A stretch of DNA of 64,000 bases from Nelumbo lutea (lineage: Eukaryota; Streptophyta; Magnoliopsida; Proteales; Nelumbonaceae). Below, piece by piece: positions 49,601 through 61,449 of the stretch; the stretch's first letter is position 1; every line of letters starts with the position of its first letter. The DNA lies in assembly GCA_022828595.1 (NCBI GenBank), contig JAKGHH010000005.1, forward strand, positions 25,618,193 to 25,682,192, given 5' to 3'. The position numbers and the translations under genes were made by a program. The notes beneath the pieces were generated by a model. It did no database searches. It was not told where the DNA came from and saw only the letters and a program-made list of their open reading frames with translations.

Positions 49601-49917
49601 AAGTATGATAAAGAATAATTGTTTTTATTGATGTTCCAAAAAAAATACAAATTTAAAACCAATCCAAAAATGGAATTGTCTTCCTATTTGTTGGTGAGCC
49701 AACAAAATGTACCAACCTTTGATGTCATAGTTAAATAATAATAAAAATTAAAAAAATATATGAAAATACAATAAATTTTGTAGAAAAAACATATGAACAC
49801 TTTTCTAATATCATATATTCATCATATTAAAAAAGTGTGACAAATAAGAATATCTTTTAGACATGGAGATATAAAAAATGTAGAAAATTTTGGAAGCATA
49901 TTATTTACTATCATCAT
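46633..49917. other. intergenic, no gene recognised
   Basis: AT-rich. (TA)n at about 46763-46782. 48120-48215 ends in ACTCCTTCCAAA, a word shared with the MITE at 50757-50875, and may be a one-ended relative. A Helitron-like 5' terminus may begin at 49207. No coding gene seen. Confidence 0.45.
49207..49226 (+). mobile_element. possible Helitron 5' terminus
   Basis: TCTATACTACTATTAAAAG begins after an A and resembles the TC...-type starts of plant Helitrons. I could not find the matching 3' hairpin and CTRR end, so only this terminus is suggested. Confidence 0.3.
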
Positions 49918-50487
49918 TAGGGGTGCAACTTGGACAGTTTAATCCAAGTCCGACCTATCCCAACTTGATTTCTTGCAAGGGTTGGGCATAAGTTTTGGGG
50001 GTTGTGGGCTGGACTTGGGCGCAATCCTAAACTTGGGTTGGGCTTAGGTTAAGCTCGAGCTACCCGAGCCAACCCAACCTGAGCCCACCCAAAGAAATAC
50101 ATACATATGTGTATTATATTTATATAAATTTTAATTATGTATACATGTGTAAATGCATATTTGTAAATGAAACGCGTACATGTTTTCAATTGATTCTACT
50201 CTACAATTGGGTCATAAAGCCCATTAAAAGATGAATACATAAAAAATATATACACAAATTCTTTCAAACCTGCCCAAGCCCAACTAACTCAATCTGACCC
50301 ATCCCAAGACCATGCCCAATCTAAGTTGTGTGGGTTAAAGCTCAGATTGGGCCTGGGTTGGTAAATTTGGGCTTATCCTTGAGTTGGGTCAGGCCCAAGC
50401 CCCTAAGATTTGTATCTTTAGGGTTGGACCTAGGTTGACATTCAACCCAATCCAACCCAACCCAACCTGCCCAAGTTGCACCCCCTA
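49918..50487. mobile_element. hAT-like non-autonomous element, 570 bp
   Basis: TAGGGGTGCAACTTGG at the left and CCAAGTTGCACCCCCTA at the right form clear terminal inverted repeats. Flanks ATCATCAT (49910-49917) and ATCGTCAT (50488-50495) match at 7 of 8. The interior has many GGGTTGGG/CCCAACCC words. No transposase. Confidence 0.85.
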
Positions 50488-50572
50488 ATCGTCATCATCA
50501 TTATAAAATTTCCATGTGAAAAGCTTGTGCACAATACTAGTGTAGATAAAAGTGCAATTGGATTTGGTCCTT

Positions 50573-50710
50573 ACAAGACCGTGCTCACACCATTCGCACA
50601 ATGCCTTGCAACCTTGCATGGGGAATATCTCCCCATGAAAAAAGCATACAAGTATAGAGATATTCCCTATACGTGACTATAAAAGCATGTGAAAACAGTC
50701 TTGTGAGCAC
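50573..50710. repeat. long imperfect hairpin, related to 18641-18743
   Basis: GGGGAATATCTC (about 50620) pairs with GAGATATTCCC (about 50657), and outer words GTGCTCAC (50581) and GTGAGCAC (50703) also pair, giving a ~140-nt foldback. The sequence is clearly related to the minus strand of the hairpin at 18641-18743, through the loop as well as the stems. It could be a miRNA-like precursor or a foldback transposon. Confidence 0.55.
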
Positions 50711-50756
50711 TGAACCCGATCTCCATAAAAGATGGGGTCAAGCTAAAGAGGGGACC

Positions 50757-50875
50757 CAGTTTGGAAGGAGTGCAATTACAAATACACAAATATGTATAAT
50801 ACAAATACATACAAAATCATAGAAAATGCATGGTTTTTCACTCTACATATTTATATTTGTACTCCTTCCAAATTG
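50757..50875. mobile_element. small MITE
   Basis: CAGTTTGGAAGGAGT at the left and ACTCCTTCCAAATTG at the right form imperfect terminal inverted repeats around an AT-rich core with ACAAATA words. Similar single ends occur near 48200 and 51280. The target site is unclear. Confidence 0.5.
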
Positions 50876-53800
50876 AGCGTTAACGGTTTATGGGAGGATT
50901 GAACTATTGGGACATACAAAGGAAACATTGGAAAATGATAAAAATAAATAAAATATGACATGAATCAAGAAAATTACCAACTTAAATGAATAATTAATTA
51001 TTTTATTTGATATTATAAAGTTAATAAGAAAAATGCATAAAATAGTTTAAGAAAAAATTCAATGCCATATTTAGGGAATTAAACTGACCTTTCTCTACCT
51101 TTTCTTTCAAACCAAATACAATCTAAAAGCACACCACTTTGAGTTTTTGACAAACTGTATTATTATGGTGGTGACAATCTAATCTTAATGTACAGCCTCA
51201 GTATGAGAAGAGTACAAATACAAAATTATATAGTACAAAACCTTGTGTGTTGTCTTTCTAAACCTTGCTTCCAAACTAAGCCTATAGCAACATTAATCGA
51301 TAAAGTACTTCAAGTTCAAATATACAAAAGAAAAAAAAAATCAAATTGACAAGCATACATGGGTTTCTAACATTTTTTAGGGGGGTGGTCAAAAGTTTCT
51401 AACAATTTATATCAATTTGTAATTATTGAATAATTTGCTAGGAATTAAGGTAAAATTGGGTTGTGATGATAAGGATTAGAAAAGGCAAACATTGATAAAA
51501 TTTTAATTGAGATAGGAATTCTCATTCTATAAATTTCATCCTCATTTGCGGTTTCGTTTGGTGCGTATTTTCGCATGGGCTATGCTTTTTAGAATCCTGA
51601 CAGCCTGCCTTTTTGCCTTTTCCTATTTTGGCTGGGAAAATATCTATCCATCAAAACATGCAGATCTAAAAAGACATGGGAAACCCGTTTTAACTATTTT
51701 TGAGAAGTTCCAAATAGAGTATTTTGACTTATTTCGTCTCGTCTTTACAAGATGCACCTCCAACCAAACGGACTGTGGGCTGCCAAGATTTTTATGTAAA
51801 AGCCCATTGTCTTTTAACTATTAGATCTTTCAAAAAATACTTGTCAAATGGCACGACAATCTTTCAAGTTTTCTCTAATATAATATTTTATCAGAGACCA
51901 TGGTTCAGCTCAAAGGCCTCTCATTGCGCTTCATGTCTATGCATTTACATTGTTAATTTGTCTTTTCACCATCTGTATCAACCATCCATGGATTTCTCAA
52001 AAAAAAAAAAAAAAAAATCCATGGAGGACAAACTAGTAGAACTCAAGCACGACGCTACGAGGTGAACTTCATCTTCAACCTGATTTAGGTCAAGCACCGG
52101 TAGTGGAAATTTGTGATTGAAGAATCTCAACCTCAACCATGTTTGTCCAGCAGCCAAATGTTCTTCCACGATTGTCATCTTCAAGTCCCAATAAACGCTT
52201 TGCCCCCCATTAATTGCTTCATCATCACTTCCTTTTGCATGCTCACAACCAGTCGGGTCCAAAAAAAGAAATCCAACTATATATCCTTGTGTTGTCCGAT
52301 TAACATTTCATCAATCTCTGCTCACAAGGGAAGTTCAAAGAAATAGTCAAGTCCTTCTAAGCCTCCGCCTTTAAAGCCAACTTCGATTGTGTCAATCACT
52401 TCCACAAGTTGTTTCAAAACCAAAATTTGTTTTTGGTCTCTCACCCTTGTTTCAACTTTGCATCATGTGCCACAAACGCTCTTCGTTTTCAGTCATAGCA
52501 ATTTATTAACTTCAGGCGGTTTTGGTCATTGCCACCGTAAGTACAGTGGTAGGGCAATACGAGATGGTTCCCTTGAAAGACGAAAATGGAATTGACCTTA
52601 GGTTATTGTTGCAGTTAGGCTCAGTCTTTTAGGGAAAAGGAGGTTTGAGAGATCTTGATCAGTGAGTCCTCAAAACTGTATCCCCATGGTTGGTCTCTTA
52701 TCCCTTTTATAGAGAAGAATTTGAAACTATAATGAGAAGAGTTTAAAAGAAGACATTTCCTACTAGAAAAAAGGGATATTTGCTCTAATGTCAGCTATCA
52801 AAGGGATACCATTAGGGTTTTGCTACATGTCCAGCGATATCATTTAAAAATAAAGTATTATTTCTCCGAAGGATTTTTGCATGGCATGTATTGGCTACAT
52901 CTCTTTATAGGTTCTTTCGTAGCTACGTGTCAAGGACAAGATCTTGGCTCAACTGATGTGTTCAAACGTTTCATTGATGCCCTCGAGGCACCTCGTCACA
53001 ACTCACTATGATTGGAAGAATCATAAATCACCTATAAACAGGTATTGCTGGTTTTGGACTCCGTCTACAGTTCATCATGGCATGAACTGCCATTTTATGC
53101 TTACCGCATGGTATTGTCAATGTGTTAAACTTGTTACAGACTTGCGATGTCATTTTACAGCCATCATAGGCCTCAAATGGCGTTCTTTGCTCATCACAGG
53201 TCCCAAGAAGTATTTTATGCTTAGCATTGGGTAACCTTTCATGCTCATCACAAGTGTGTGCTTCTTATATTACTTTAATAAAGCATCATCTATTATTCCA
53301 GAGGTGCCTTGGTTGATTTAGTGCCTCATTTGCCTCTCACTGCCTAGTTTAGTTTTAACCATCTTGTCCTTTCTAGTATGGGATTTCTTTATGTGGTCTT
53401 TGTTTGAGGCCCTCAATTATAATTCCAATAGTTGTGAGCTACATGTACTCACAACCACTTTGCCAGATTTCCCTCACACATTGGTTGCTAGTTGTAATTT
53501 TTTTGGGTAAGTGACTTAAACATACCTGAGAGAGAGAAAGAGAGTGAGAGAGAGAGAGTCACATACATCCACCACCCACATGAATTTGAAAATTTTGAAG
53601 TATATTTTAAGAGTTAGAAGATATATTTAAGTCTATTTGAAAAATTCAGGGTATCTTTAAGCCAATTTATGTAAGCCCAGGGTTTATTGAAGTCACGCAC
53701 ATGTTGTAATTGAATGGGTTTGTAATGTTTTGTACTAACTGAGTATATATTGCTTTGTAATGATTAAGTATGGATTTGTATACATGGTTTGTAATGAGTG

Positions 53801-53970
53801 TGAATTTTTAATGGTTTAGGCCAAGTAAATATTAGGTTGTAAATTGTAATGGTCACTTTTGGTTTTGTAATAGTTTGTATCAATTGAGTTTTGGTTTGTA
53901 ATTGTATGATTGACTAGAAGTTTGTAATAGTTGAATATGGATTTCTAATACTTGAGTATAGATTTGTAAC
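50876..53970. other. intergenic, no gene recognised
   Basis: Nothing with a recognisable domain. 51550-51775 has CGTTTGGTGCG and ACCAAACGGAC near its ends and may be another short inverted-repeat element. An A-run (about 52000-52017) and a short GA tract (about 53529-53558) are present. Confidence 0.45.
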
Positions 53971-54183
53971 TAAGGGTGCAAGTTCTATCCAAGACCTATA
54001 GCTTAAATTGTCCAACCCAAGATCATCCTGCATTAAAATTTGATGCATGGGCCTAGTCAGGCTGGATAATTTTGGACTGAGCTCGGGCTAAAGCCCCCCA
54101 ACCTCAAAAAAAAAAAAAATCCAAAATTTTGAGCCAAATTACGGGCTGATCAGTCCTTTGGGCCCAGCCCAGTTGCACTTCTA
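53971..54183. mobile_element. hAT-like non-autonomous element, 213 bp
   Basis: Starts TAAGGGTGCAAG and ends GTTGCACTTCTA. Flanks TTTGTAAC (53963-53970) and TTTATAAC (54184-54191) match at 7 of 8. Same family style as 49918-50487, shorter. Confidence 0.75.
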
Positions 54184-55675
54184 TTTATAACTATTAATAT
54201 TAATATACATTGATACACGATTTTTTTGAAAGTTCGTGTCTTTTTATAGCTCCGTATTCTTATTGTACCACAATATTGGTAAACTAATATTTGACTAATG
54301 CACATTGATGTGCAAAGCCTAGAAATTGGGAATCATAGATCCCGTCATTTATTAAGTAATTCATGTGATATTCTATTGTATTGCCGGGGGGGGGGGGGGG
54401 CGAGGAGGGTGGTGACCAAATTTCCCCACATTTTTAATTTTTGGGCCACTTTTGGAAAATTTTATATTTCTCCTTTGTAGTTAAATAATATATCCTAATT
54501 TTGGTCAAACTATTGTGGAATTAAAATACCCCTTCCTACATACAAAATTTCGTTCTCTTTTAAGAAATTATCTCATTTACCTATTTAACATTTCCTAGCA
54601 AAATAGAAACATAAGTAAATGCATCTATGATCTACTAGGAAATGCATTTATTCAAGTAAACAATTTCCCAACAAATGAATGAGGCCTTGGTGGAAAAGTG
54701 AAGTCTTAATATGCCAACATGAATTGAGATATTTTCACTAAAAGAAGTTGGGCTTTCGAGATTTAGGAATGCTTTTAAGGGCATAATATATGGTGTATCC
54801 TATGGTTTTCTTTTTTTTTTTTTTTGGTAAAAGTGTATGCTATGGAATTGATGCAACATAATCAAGGATCAAAATTTCGATACGATATGCTCCATATCAC
54901 GTGTATCATATTGTATCTATTGGGTCCCAGCCCCTCTTTTTCTTAATAAAATATAGATATATAAACTATCTAAAAACAACTTTTGTAAAAAAACAAAAAT
55001 AAATAAAAGTGAATTGTTTTTTAGCATCTACAACTCTGCTAATACATAGAGGTGTATTTATATTTTGAACCTTGACATAACTTAAATGTGAGCAAACTAG
55101 TGATAAAGTAATACGATGGCATCTTTGTGAAAAGTGAACCAATGAAAGATAAGTGAGTCATGTGATCTTTAATGCCACTAGTAAAAATTTTGATTGTAAC
55201 CTGCTATAAAAATTTTAGAGTACACCATAGTTGGATTGCTGTTTTTTTTTTCAAAATACAATAAAGAATTCATGCAAATACCTTTTATAATAAATGAAAA
55301 ATGGTATTCTAAGCAAAGGTTACAAGCCAAAAGAAAGGGTTCAACTATGATATGGAAAAAATATGGTATTGGAAAAATAACAAACCAATAAACTGGAACA
55401 TAAACATTCTGATTTATCAAAATTCATCGGAGAGTTTTGATTGGTCAAAACACTATCCATACAATATCTTTTCCGCATCATAGATTTCCCCAAAAGAAAT
55501 TATCCATACCTCAAGATCCCCTCAAGATTTTCTCGTTAATTAGTTTGTCTTTGATGTCAATGCTCAATGGTCTCTACAAGAATAGTTGGTAGTTAGGCTC
55601 CATTTGGGAAGGGTGTAAATGCTAGTTCTTTTTTTTAATATAATCATAAATGCTAGTTCAATGTTAATTCATGCC
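54184..55675. other. intergenic, no gene recognised
   Basis: Includes a 15-G homopolymer at 54386-54400. Around 54860-54940 sequence like ATCAAAATTTCGATACGATA resembles the ends of the element at 55676-58032. No gene seen. Confidence 0.5.
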
Positions 55676-55997
55676 AAGGTTCAAAGTATTGGAAAAGCTA
55701 TGCGTATCGGAAAGGCAAATTTAAGAGATGTATCAGGATACGGCGATACACCTTGGATACACATAGATACTGACGAAAAATTAAGATATGCATGAAAATG
55801 CTATAAGTACACCAATAAATCGTAAATAAATATTAATATCACTAAGTATAAGACATAAATGAGCTATGTATGCATAAAAATAACACGTTTTAGTGGATTT
55901 TATGAAAAAAAGAAACTTATTATAATCAATATATGGGAATAGAAACATACTATCTAATAAAGTACTTAATTCAGTTCCATTCTAAATTTCTAAAATT

Positions 55998-56328
55998 GAA
56001 TGGATTTATGGAACAATAATAGATCAAATAATTATTTTGCATGTTTCATTCTAAATTTTCTAAAAAACTAAATAATGATTTATTTTTATTCAAAATAATT
56101 ATATTGCATGTTTTATTCTAAAAATTAAATTAAAAATAACAAAAGTAAATATGTAACAAAAAAATGAATGGATTTATGGACATAATAGATCAAATAATTA
56201 TTTTCCATGTTTCATTCTAAAAACTAAATAATTATTTATTTTTATTCAAATAATTTTTTTGCATGTTTTATTCTAAAAATTTTAAAAAGTAAATATGCAA
56301 TAAAAAAACTGAATGGGTTTATGGACAT
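55998..56328. repeat. degenerate tandem repeat (~145-168 bp units)
   Basis: GAATGGATTTATGG recurs at 55998, 56166 and (with one change) 56311, each followed or preceded by TTCATTCTAAA and TTTATTTTTATTCAAA words. The third unit is interrupted by the solo LTR. Confidence 0.7.
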
Positions 56329-57108
56329 TGATGGAGCGCAATCCGGCCGGTCTTAGCTGTCAACGATTTCGCCTCTAACTGGAGCGACAGGGAGCCTGAA
56401 ATGAAAAAGATGAGGGAACTCCGGGGGGAACCCGATGAGATAACTCCGAAGTTCAAGTTAGTACTCTCAGAGGCAAAGTATAGACCAGATGGCGCAAAGT
56501 TCACATACCTTGTTGTTGGGGGTAGGGGGCCTTTTATAACCACTTCGCGCACTCGCTCCGAAGCCCTTGTCAGGTTGGGTATGATTACCCTTGCTTCTGT
56601 CAGTTCGGGCGTCGTCCTTTCTGTTGGGACAGAACTGACTACTTTTTGTTGGAACCGTCTCTGTAACTGGAGATGGCGGTGTTAGGAGGCGGTGGCAGGT
56701 GGCCGTTTGGAGTGCGGCTGTCAAGCGTCAGATCCCAAGTCGGTCAGGTGCGCTGCCCTTAGGTACGAACTCCCTCAGTGTTAGGCATGGTACGGTTTGT
56801 TCGATTTTGGTGTCTAGAGGGCGATGCGGTGGAGTGGTGAGCGAAGCGAAGTCTTGAGTTCGGAGAAATGTCCTATATTGCTACAAGGCAGGCCAGTTCG
56901 GCGAGGTGTGTCCCGAACTGCTATAAGGCAGGCCAGTTCGGGTTACTGTCTGATTTGGTGCTGAAAGGGGGAGTTCGGGCTCCTAGTAGGGAGTTCGGAC
57001 CGCTGGTTTCTCCCCTTCGTCTCGCGTCTTAGGCATGCTTTTGTGCCGAGCTGTTGCCTTTGCCACATGTTGCGTAACTGTGAGGTCGGGCCAAATCTTC
57101 CTTCATCA
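56329..57108 (-). mobile_element. Gypsy solo LTR, 780 bp, perfect 5-bp target-site duplication
   Basis: Minus-strand LTR of the same family as 744-1520: same termini and same TATA-like position (about 56531), but fewer 20-bp repeat units. GACAT is present on both sides (56324-56328 and 57109-57113), and no internal sequence is attached. Removing the LTR and one GACAT restores a GGACATAATTGATC site like the neighbouring tandem unit at about 56178 (GGACATAATAGATC). Confidence 0.95.
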
Positions 57109-58599
57109 GACATAATTGATCATCCATATATTTACTATAAATATTTATTTTTAGAATTTAGATCATAGAAAAATTTAGAGAAATGAATAAATATTTATAA
57201 TCTAAAAATAAAAATTAAAAAAATAAATTAAAATTTTCACATGATATTTGAATAGATTGATGTATGGAATTATGGACCATGGTAGATTTTCTTAGCTCTA
57301 CAACATACTCAACCTATAGGGTTAGATCACATAAAGTTGAAGAAATTATTAATTATATATATTATTTTGAACATTAAAAAATCAATTATTTAGAAGAAAT
57401 TTCAATTGATTTATGGACATGGTAGATCATCTATAGATCTACAACATAATCAATTTCTAGAGGTAGATCACAAGAAAAACAAAAAATTTTCATTTTTTTA
57501 GATTTTTTACTATTCTGGAATTTTTTCAAATATTCAGAAAGATCTACATATAGCAACAAAATAAGTGGGATTTTTTGCACAAGAATAGTAGAACAACATA
57601 CATAAAGATGTTTTTAAGCATCCAAACTAAAAAAAAAACAAAAACATTGGCTGAAAATGTAAAAAAAAAAATGAAAAAACACACTTATTTTCTCTCATTT
57701 TTTTCACAACCTTGAAAAACTTGTGAAATTTGCAAGTTTATAGACATTTTGGCGGATTTTTGTAAGATTTGAGACTCTAGGAAGGTTAAGAAGCTTTCTG
57801 GAAGATTTAGAAGCCCTCTTTCAAAACCATTTCTATTTGCGCTTTCTACAACAGTAAAGTCGTCGTGTATCCACCGATATGCTACCGCATAACTGATACA
57901 TGACCAAAACTCACCGATACAACTTGATATGCCTTTGGCATGACGAAAAGGATTGAGGAATGGTACCATTGATTTGGGACCGTTCCCCGTCTCGGCCAAT
58001 ACGGGCTGATAGTGACGAAATTTTGAACCCTTATTCATACAAACACCCTTTTCTTTTGTTTGGTTAATACACATATACACCCTGGTTCATTTTTACTGTT
58101 GTTCCCTGAGAATGCATTTATTTACAGAAAATAACAGTTTTTACAAATTTTAAGGCACGCTCAACCCTTCATCTCTTTTTAAATGAGATCGGATCCGATC
58201 ACAAAACAGGGGCCAAACAAACAAATGGTCCCAACAGTTATTTGCAGCCGTAAGTTAGTAAAATCTCGCCATCAATAACAAGGGGATGAAAAGGTATCAT
58301 ACCTAAAAAGGTATAATCTAATTGATAACCAATCCACTGTATTTTTCATTCAAAATTCACGTGGTAGTTAAAGTTTTCCGGGTACCGTATCTTCTGATAT
58401 CATAAAAAGCGCACAACACTTAACATGTGCGGACGCTCCTACCAGCTGGGATATTATGACACTTCTCAATATAGAGAAAAAAAAAAAGAAAAAAGAAAGG
58501 GATGTGGGTAGTGGGTAGCAGATCCGATCCGGACTCCTCTTCCTATTTCGATCGCAAAATCAGTAGTAATCAATCACATACCTATAAACGGGATGAAAC

Positions 58600-58886
58600 T
58601 TGAAAGCCAAAGAGATAGCAAATATATTGGGTTTGCCGTTGGTATCCCATCCTTACCAGATTCCCACCTTAAATCCGACTCATGCCACCCCGAGTGACCC
58701 GATCAAGGCGGTTGTAATTATCACCTAACATCTGGGGTTATTTTCGTAATCTTAAAGAATTCCAAGATTTGAAATTCGAAAATGTTGCCGTTACCCAACG
58801 AGCAAGAAAGCCACCAACGGCTATAAGATTGAATTCCACCGTCTTTTAGATCATTGTTCTTCTGAGATTTTTTACCACACTGCGAC

Positions 58887-58933
<47 letters not shown>

Positions 58934-58955
58934 CAAACAAAAAAACATACAAAGA
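58600..58955 (+). promoter_or_regulatory. CDKB2 promoter / 5' UTR with AACGG (MSA-like) sites
   Basis: AACGG cores, the centre of the mitosis-specific activator element bound by MYB3R factors, lie at 58636-58640 (-), 58788-58792 (-) and 58816-58820 (+). The last reads ACCAACGGCTA, close to the full consensus. CTATAAGA just after it (about 58821) is a possible TATA box. This suits a gene expressed at G2/M. Confidence 0.6.
58888..58931. repeat. (GA)n microsatellite in the CDKB2 5' UTR
   Basis: About 22 uninterrupted GA units end 24 bp before the start codon. It lies in the expected leader, so its length may affect transcription or translation. Frames through it on the minus strand are artefacts. 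Confidence 0.92.
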
Positions 58956-59188
58956 ATGGATCAAGGGTTCAGAGAAAACCAGAAATCTGCCATGGATGCA
59001 TTCGAGAAGCTCGAAAAGGTCGGAGAAGGAACCTATGGGAAGGTTTACAGAGCAAGGGAGAAGGCTACAGGAAAGATCGTTGCCCTTAAGAAGACCCGTC
59101 TTCACGAGGATGACGAAGGAGTCCCGCCTACAACCCTCCGAGAGGTCTCCCTATTGAGAATGTTATCCAGGGATCCACATGTCGTAAG
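58956..59188 (+). CDS. CDKB2: B2-type cyclin-dependent kinase, first exon only
   Basis: CDKB2 kinases are plant-specific and drive G2/M progression with mitotic cyclins. The exon begins ATGGATCAAGG and carries the glycine loop VGEGTYGKV (residues about 22-30), the ATP-anchoring lysine in IVALKK (about residue 45), and PPTTLRE (57-63), the cyclin-binding helix signature of the B2 class. It ends SRDPHVV with a split codon before a GT donor at 59189. The remaining exons are not in the window: a 100-N gap and a Copia element follow. Whether the kinase gene continues beyond the retroelement cannot be told here. Confidence 0.9.
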
Positions 59189-59546
59189 GTGATTCCTAAT
59201 ATCATAGGTTCCAATTGAACATTGATGACTGGTATTTCTATTTTCTTCTCTTTCTCACCTTTTAGGGTTTGGGTTTCTATCATGTTCTTGCGGTCGCATT
59301 TTTTGTCATATTAACTTAGTTGGCTCCCATGGTTTTCTTTTTGTTCTCTAGTTGATTTTGTTTCTTCGTTAAGGGCTTATTTGTTTAGGGTTGCAATCCG
59401 TTCTGTTTTCTTATTCTTAATTTTCTTTTCCCCTTACCAGTCTGCTGGCCCTTTTCCTTTCTTGTTCTCCCTCAAGCTATTTTCAATCGATTTTTTTATT
59501 ATCCATTTTCCTGTTCTGTTCATGCCTCATTATGTTTAATTTTTCC

Positions 59547-59646
59547 NNNNNNNNNNNNNNNNNNNNNNNNNNNNNNNNNNNNNNNNNNNNNNNNNNNNNN
59601 NNNNNNNNNNNNNNNNNNNNNNNNNNNNNNNNNNNNNNNNNNNNNN
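59547..59646. other. assembly gap of exactly 100 N
   Basis: One hundred Ns, a conventional placeholder for a gap of unknown size. The order and distance between the CDKB2 exon and the Copia element therefore depend on scaffolding. Confidence 0.99.
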
Positions 59647-60346
59647 AGAAGGGTTCGATGACTAGGAAGAATCAGAGAGCAAGTTGTTTGGCCTGATTTG
59701 AAATCAAAGAAAAGGACTTTCGAAGTTATCTCAGAGAACAAGTGTTCGGCCTGGTTTATAGTTCAAACCAGAGACTCTCTTGTTGTAAGTCTTTTCTCAG
59801 TCCTTTGCTGAGTTATTTTTTGTTGTTTGGGAGGACTATTAAAGCATTCAAAGCCCACATACATTCGGCCCACTGTTGCTGGACTGTTTTTCTGGGTTGT
59901 TTTGGAAGTGCTATTCGGCTGATTATTGGACTGCCGAGCTGCTGAAACTGATCTAAAACTAAGTGGCACTAGTCTCATCTTCATCCCAGCCTCTTCTTGG
60001 ACCTATACTGAACACCTTGAAGTGGTTTCTTCTAGTTAACAGTAGGCTGTTAACTACTGCACACTGAGTGTTCGACGAAAGGTCTCTTAAGGACTGTGGC
60101 CATATTTTCTTCTCTTTGGGACAACGGCTGTTGAGAACCTGAAATACCTTGTGATTAGAGGTTTGTTGGGTGTCCTTTAAAGGGTGAAACAGTAAAGAAA
60201 AAACTACCACCGAACTGGACTGTCACAGTTATCAAGTCTGAACTGATTCTGTGAGCTAGTTGTTGTTGCCTATTCAGCTCAAACTAAACTCATCAAGACC
60301 CCAGTACCTTGAGAAACCTATTAAAAATCCTAATTGGAGCCTTTAC

Positions 60347-61180
60347 ATGATGGATTTCTCAAGCCTTGAAAACAAGAATGCTGCTGAATATGGACAGATT
60401 TTGGGAACCCCAACTGATTCTATGCTGGCTGTAACTACAGTTAAGCTTGATGGGACCAACTACTTGCTTGGTCACAATCAGTGAAAAATCCACATTGTAG
60501 CAAAGGAAAATGGGGGTTTTATTTCTGGGAAGCAAGAAAGCTCCTCCAGAGGATGATCCATCTTATGAGAGATGGGTACAAGAAAAACTACACAGTGATT
60601 GGGTGGCTCGTGAACTCAATGCAGCCACAGATTAGTCAGCATTATCTGTGGATGAACTCGGCTAAAGAAATCTGGGATAGTGTTGCAGAAAACTTACTCC
60701 CAGAAGTTGAAATGTTGCCAGAGCTTACAAACTGAGAAGTGATGTGAAGAATTTAAAGACAGGGGGAGAAGTCACTTGCAGCATACTTCTCAGCCCTAAA
60801 ATCTATATGGCAAGAGATTGATATGATAGAGGCCGTGACATGGGATACCCCTAAGGATGCTGAAACAAAAGGAAATTGGTTGAAAGGAATAGGGTCTTTG
60901 AGTTCTTGACAGGGCTGAATTCTGAATATGACATTACAAAGCAAAACATCTTGTCCAAGGAAGATGTTTCATTGTCTCAAGCATATGCTTTGGTCAGCAG
61001 TGAAGAAAGCAGGAGGCAAGTGGCAGGTTCAAGGGGTCAGTATCAATGATACATTTTGCAAATATGGAATCAAACCCAAAGGGGTTACAGGAGCCCCCAG
61101 TGGCACAGGAAAGAAGGAGGTGGTGTGTGATATATTGCAAGAAGCCGAAACACACTAAGGACAAGTGCTGGAAATAGCAT
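60347..61180 (+). pseudogene. Copia gag with frameshifts
   Basis: Begins MMDFSSLENKNAAEYGQ and includes TVKLDGTNYLL, typical of Copia gag N-termini, then YTVIGWLVNSMQPQISQHYL. One break follows a five-A run near 60483; others occur near 60580 and 60720. Near 61126-61170 a CCHC zinc knuckle (C-x2-C-x4-H-x4-C) can be read only across a frame slip. It would package the element's RNA; as read it is not translatable. Confidence 0.75.
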
Positions 61181-61449
61181 CCCAGTCTTGTCCCTATTCG
61201 ATTCCAGAAGAAGAATGACAGTAGAAAGACAGGAAGTGCACATACAGCCACAAGTAAAGATACAGAGTTTGAGTCTGCAAGTGCACAATTGGAAGCCATG
61301 AAAGCTGATTATGAGAAGTTTGGAAGGATGATCAGCCAGCTTGAAGGGGTAACTTCATCATCCAACCCTTCTGGAAGTCCAGCCACCTTTGCATTTGCTC
61401 ACTCAGGTATAAGGGCTTCTGCTAACCAATGCATTCTACCTCAGGTAAT

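Larger units (their letters stand above)
55676..58032. mobile_element. old DNA element (Mutator-like?) with nested solo LTR
   Basis: AAGGTTCAAA at the left and TTTGAACCCTT at the right are short inverted ends. The 9-bp flanks ATTCATGCC and ATTCATACA agree at 7 of 9, as for a Mutator-type insertion. The interior is AT-rich with repeated words and no transposase. Class assignment is tentative. Confidence 0.45.

Noticed and set aside
54386..54400. 15-G run as a possible G-quadruplex regulatory site
   Set aside because: A single homopolymer far from any gene; its length is also unreliable in assemblies.
58721..59105. Minus-strand frames rich in SLSLSL
   Set aside because: Translation of the GA microsatellite opposite the CDKB2 leader and first exon.
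59520..59741. Reading frame across the N-run
   Set aside because: The sequence is unknown there; no protein can be claimed.
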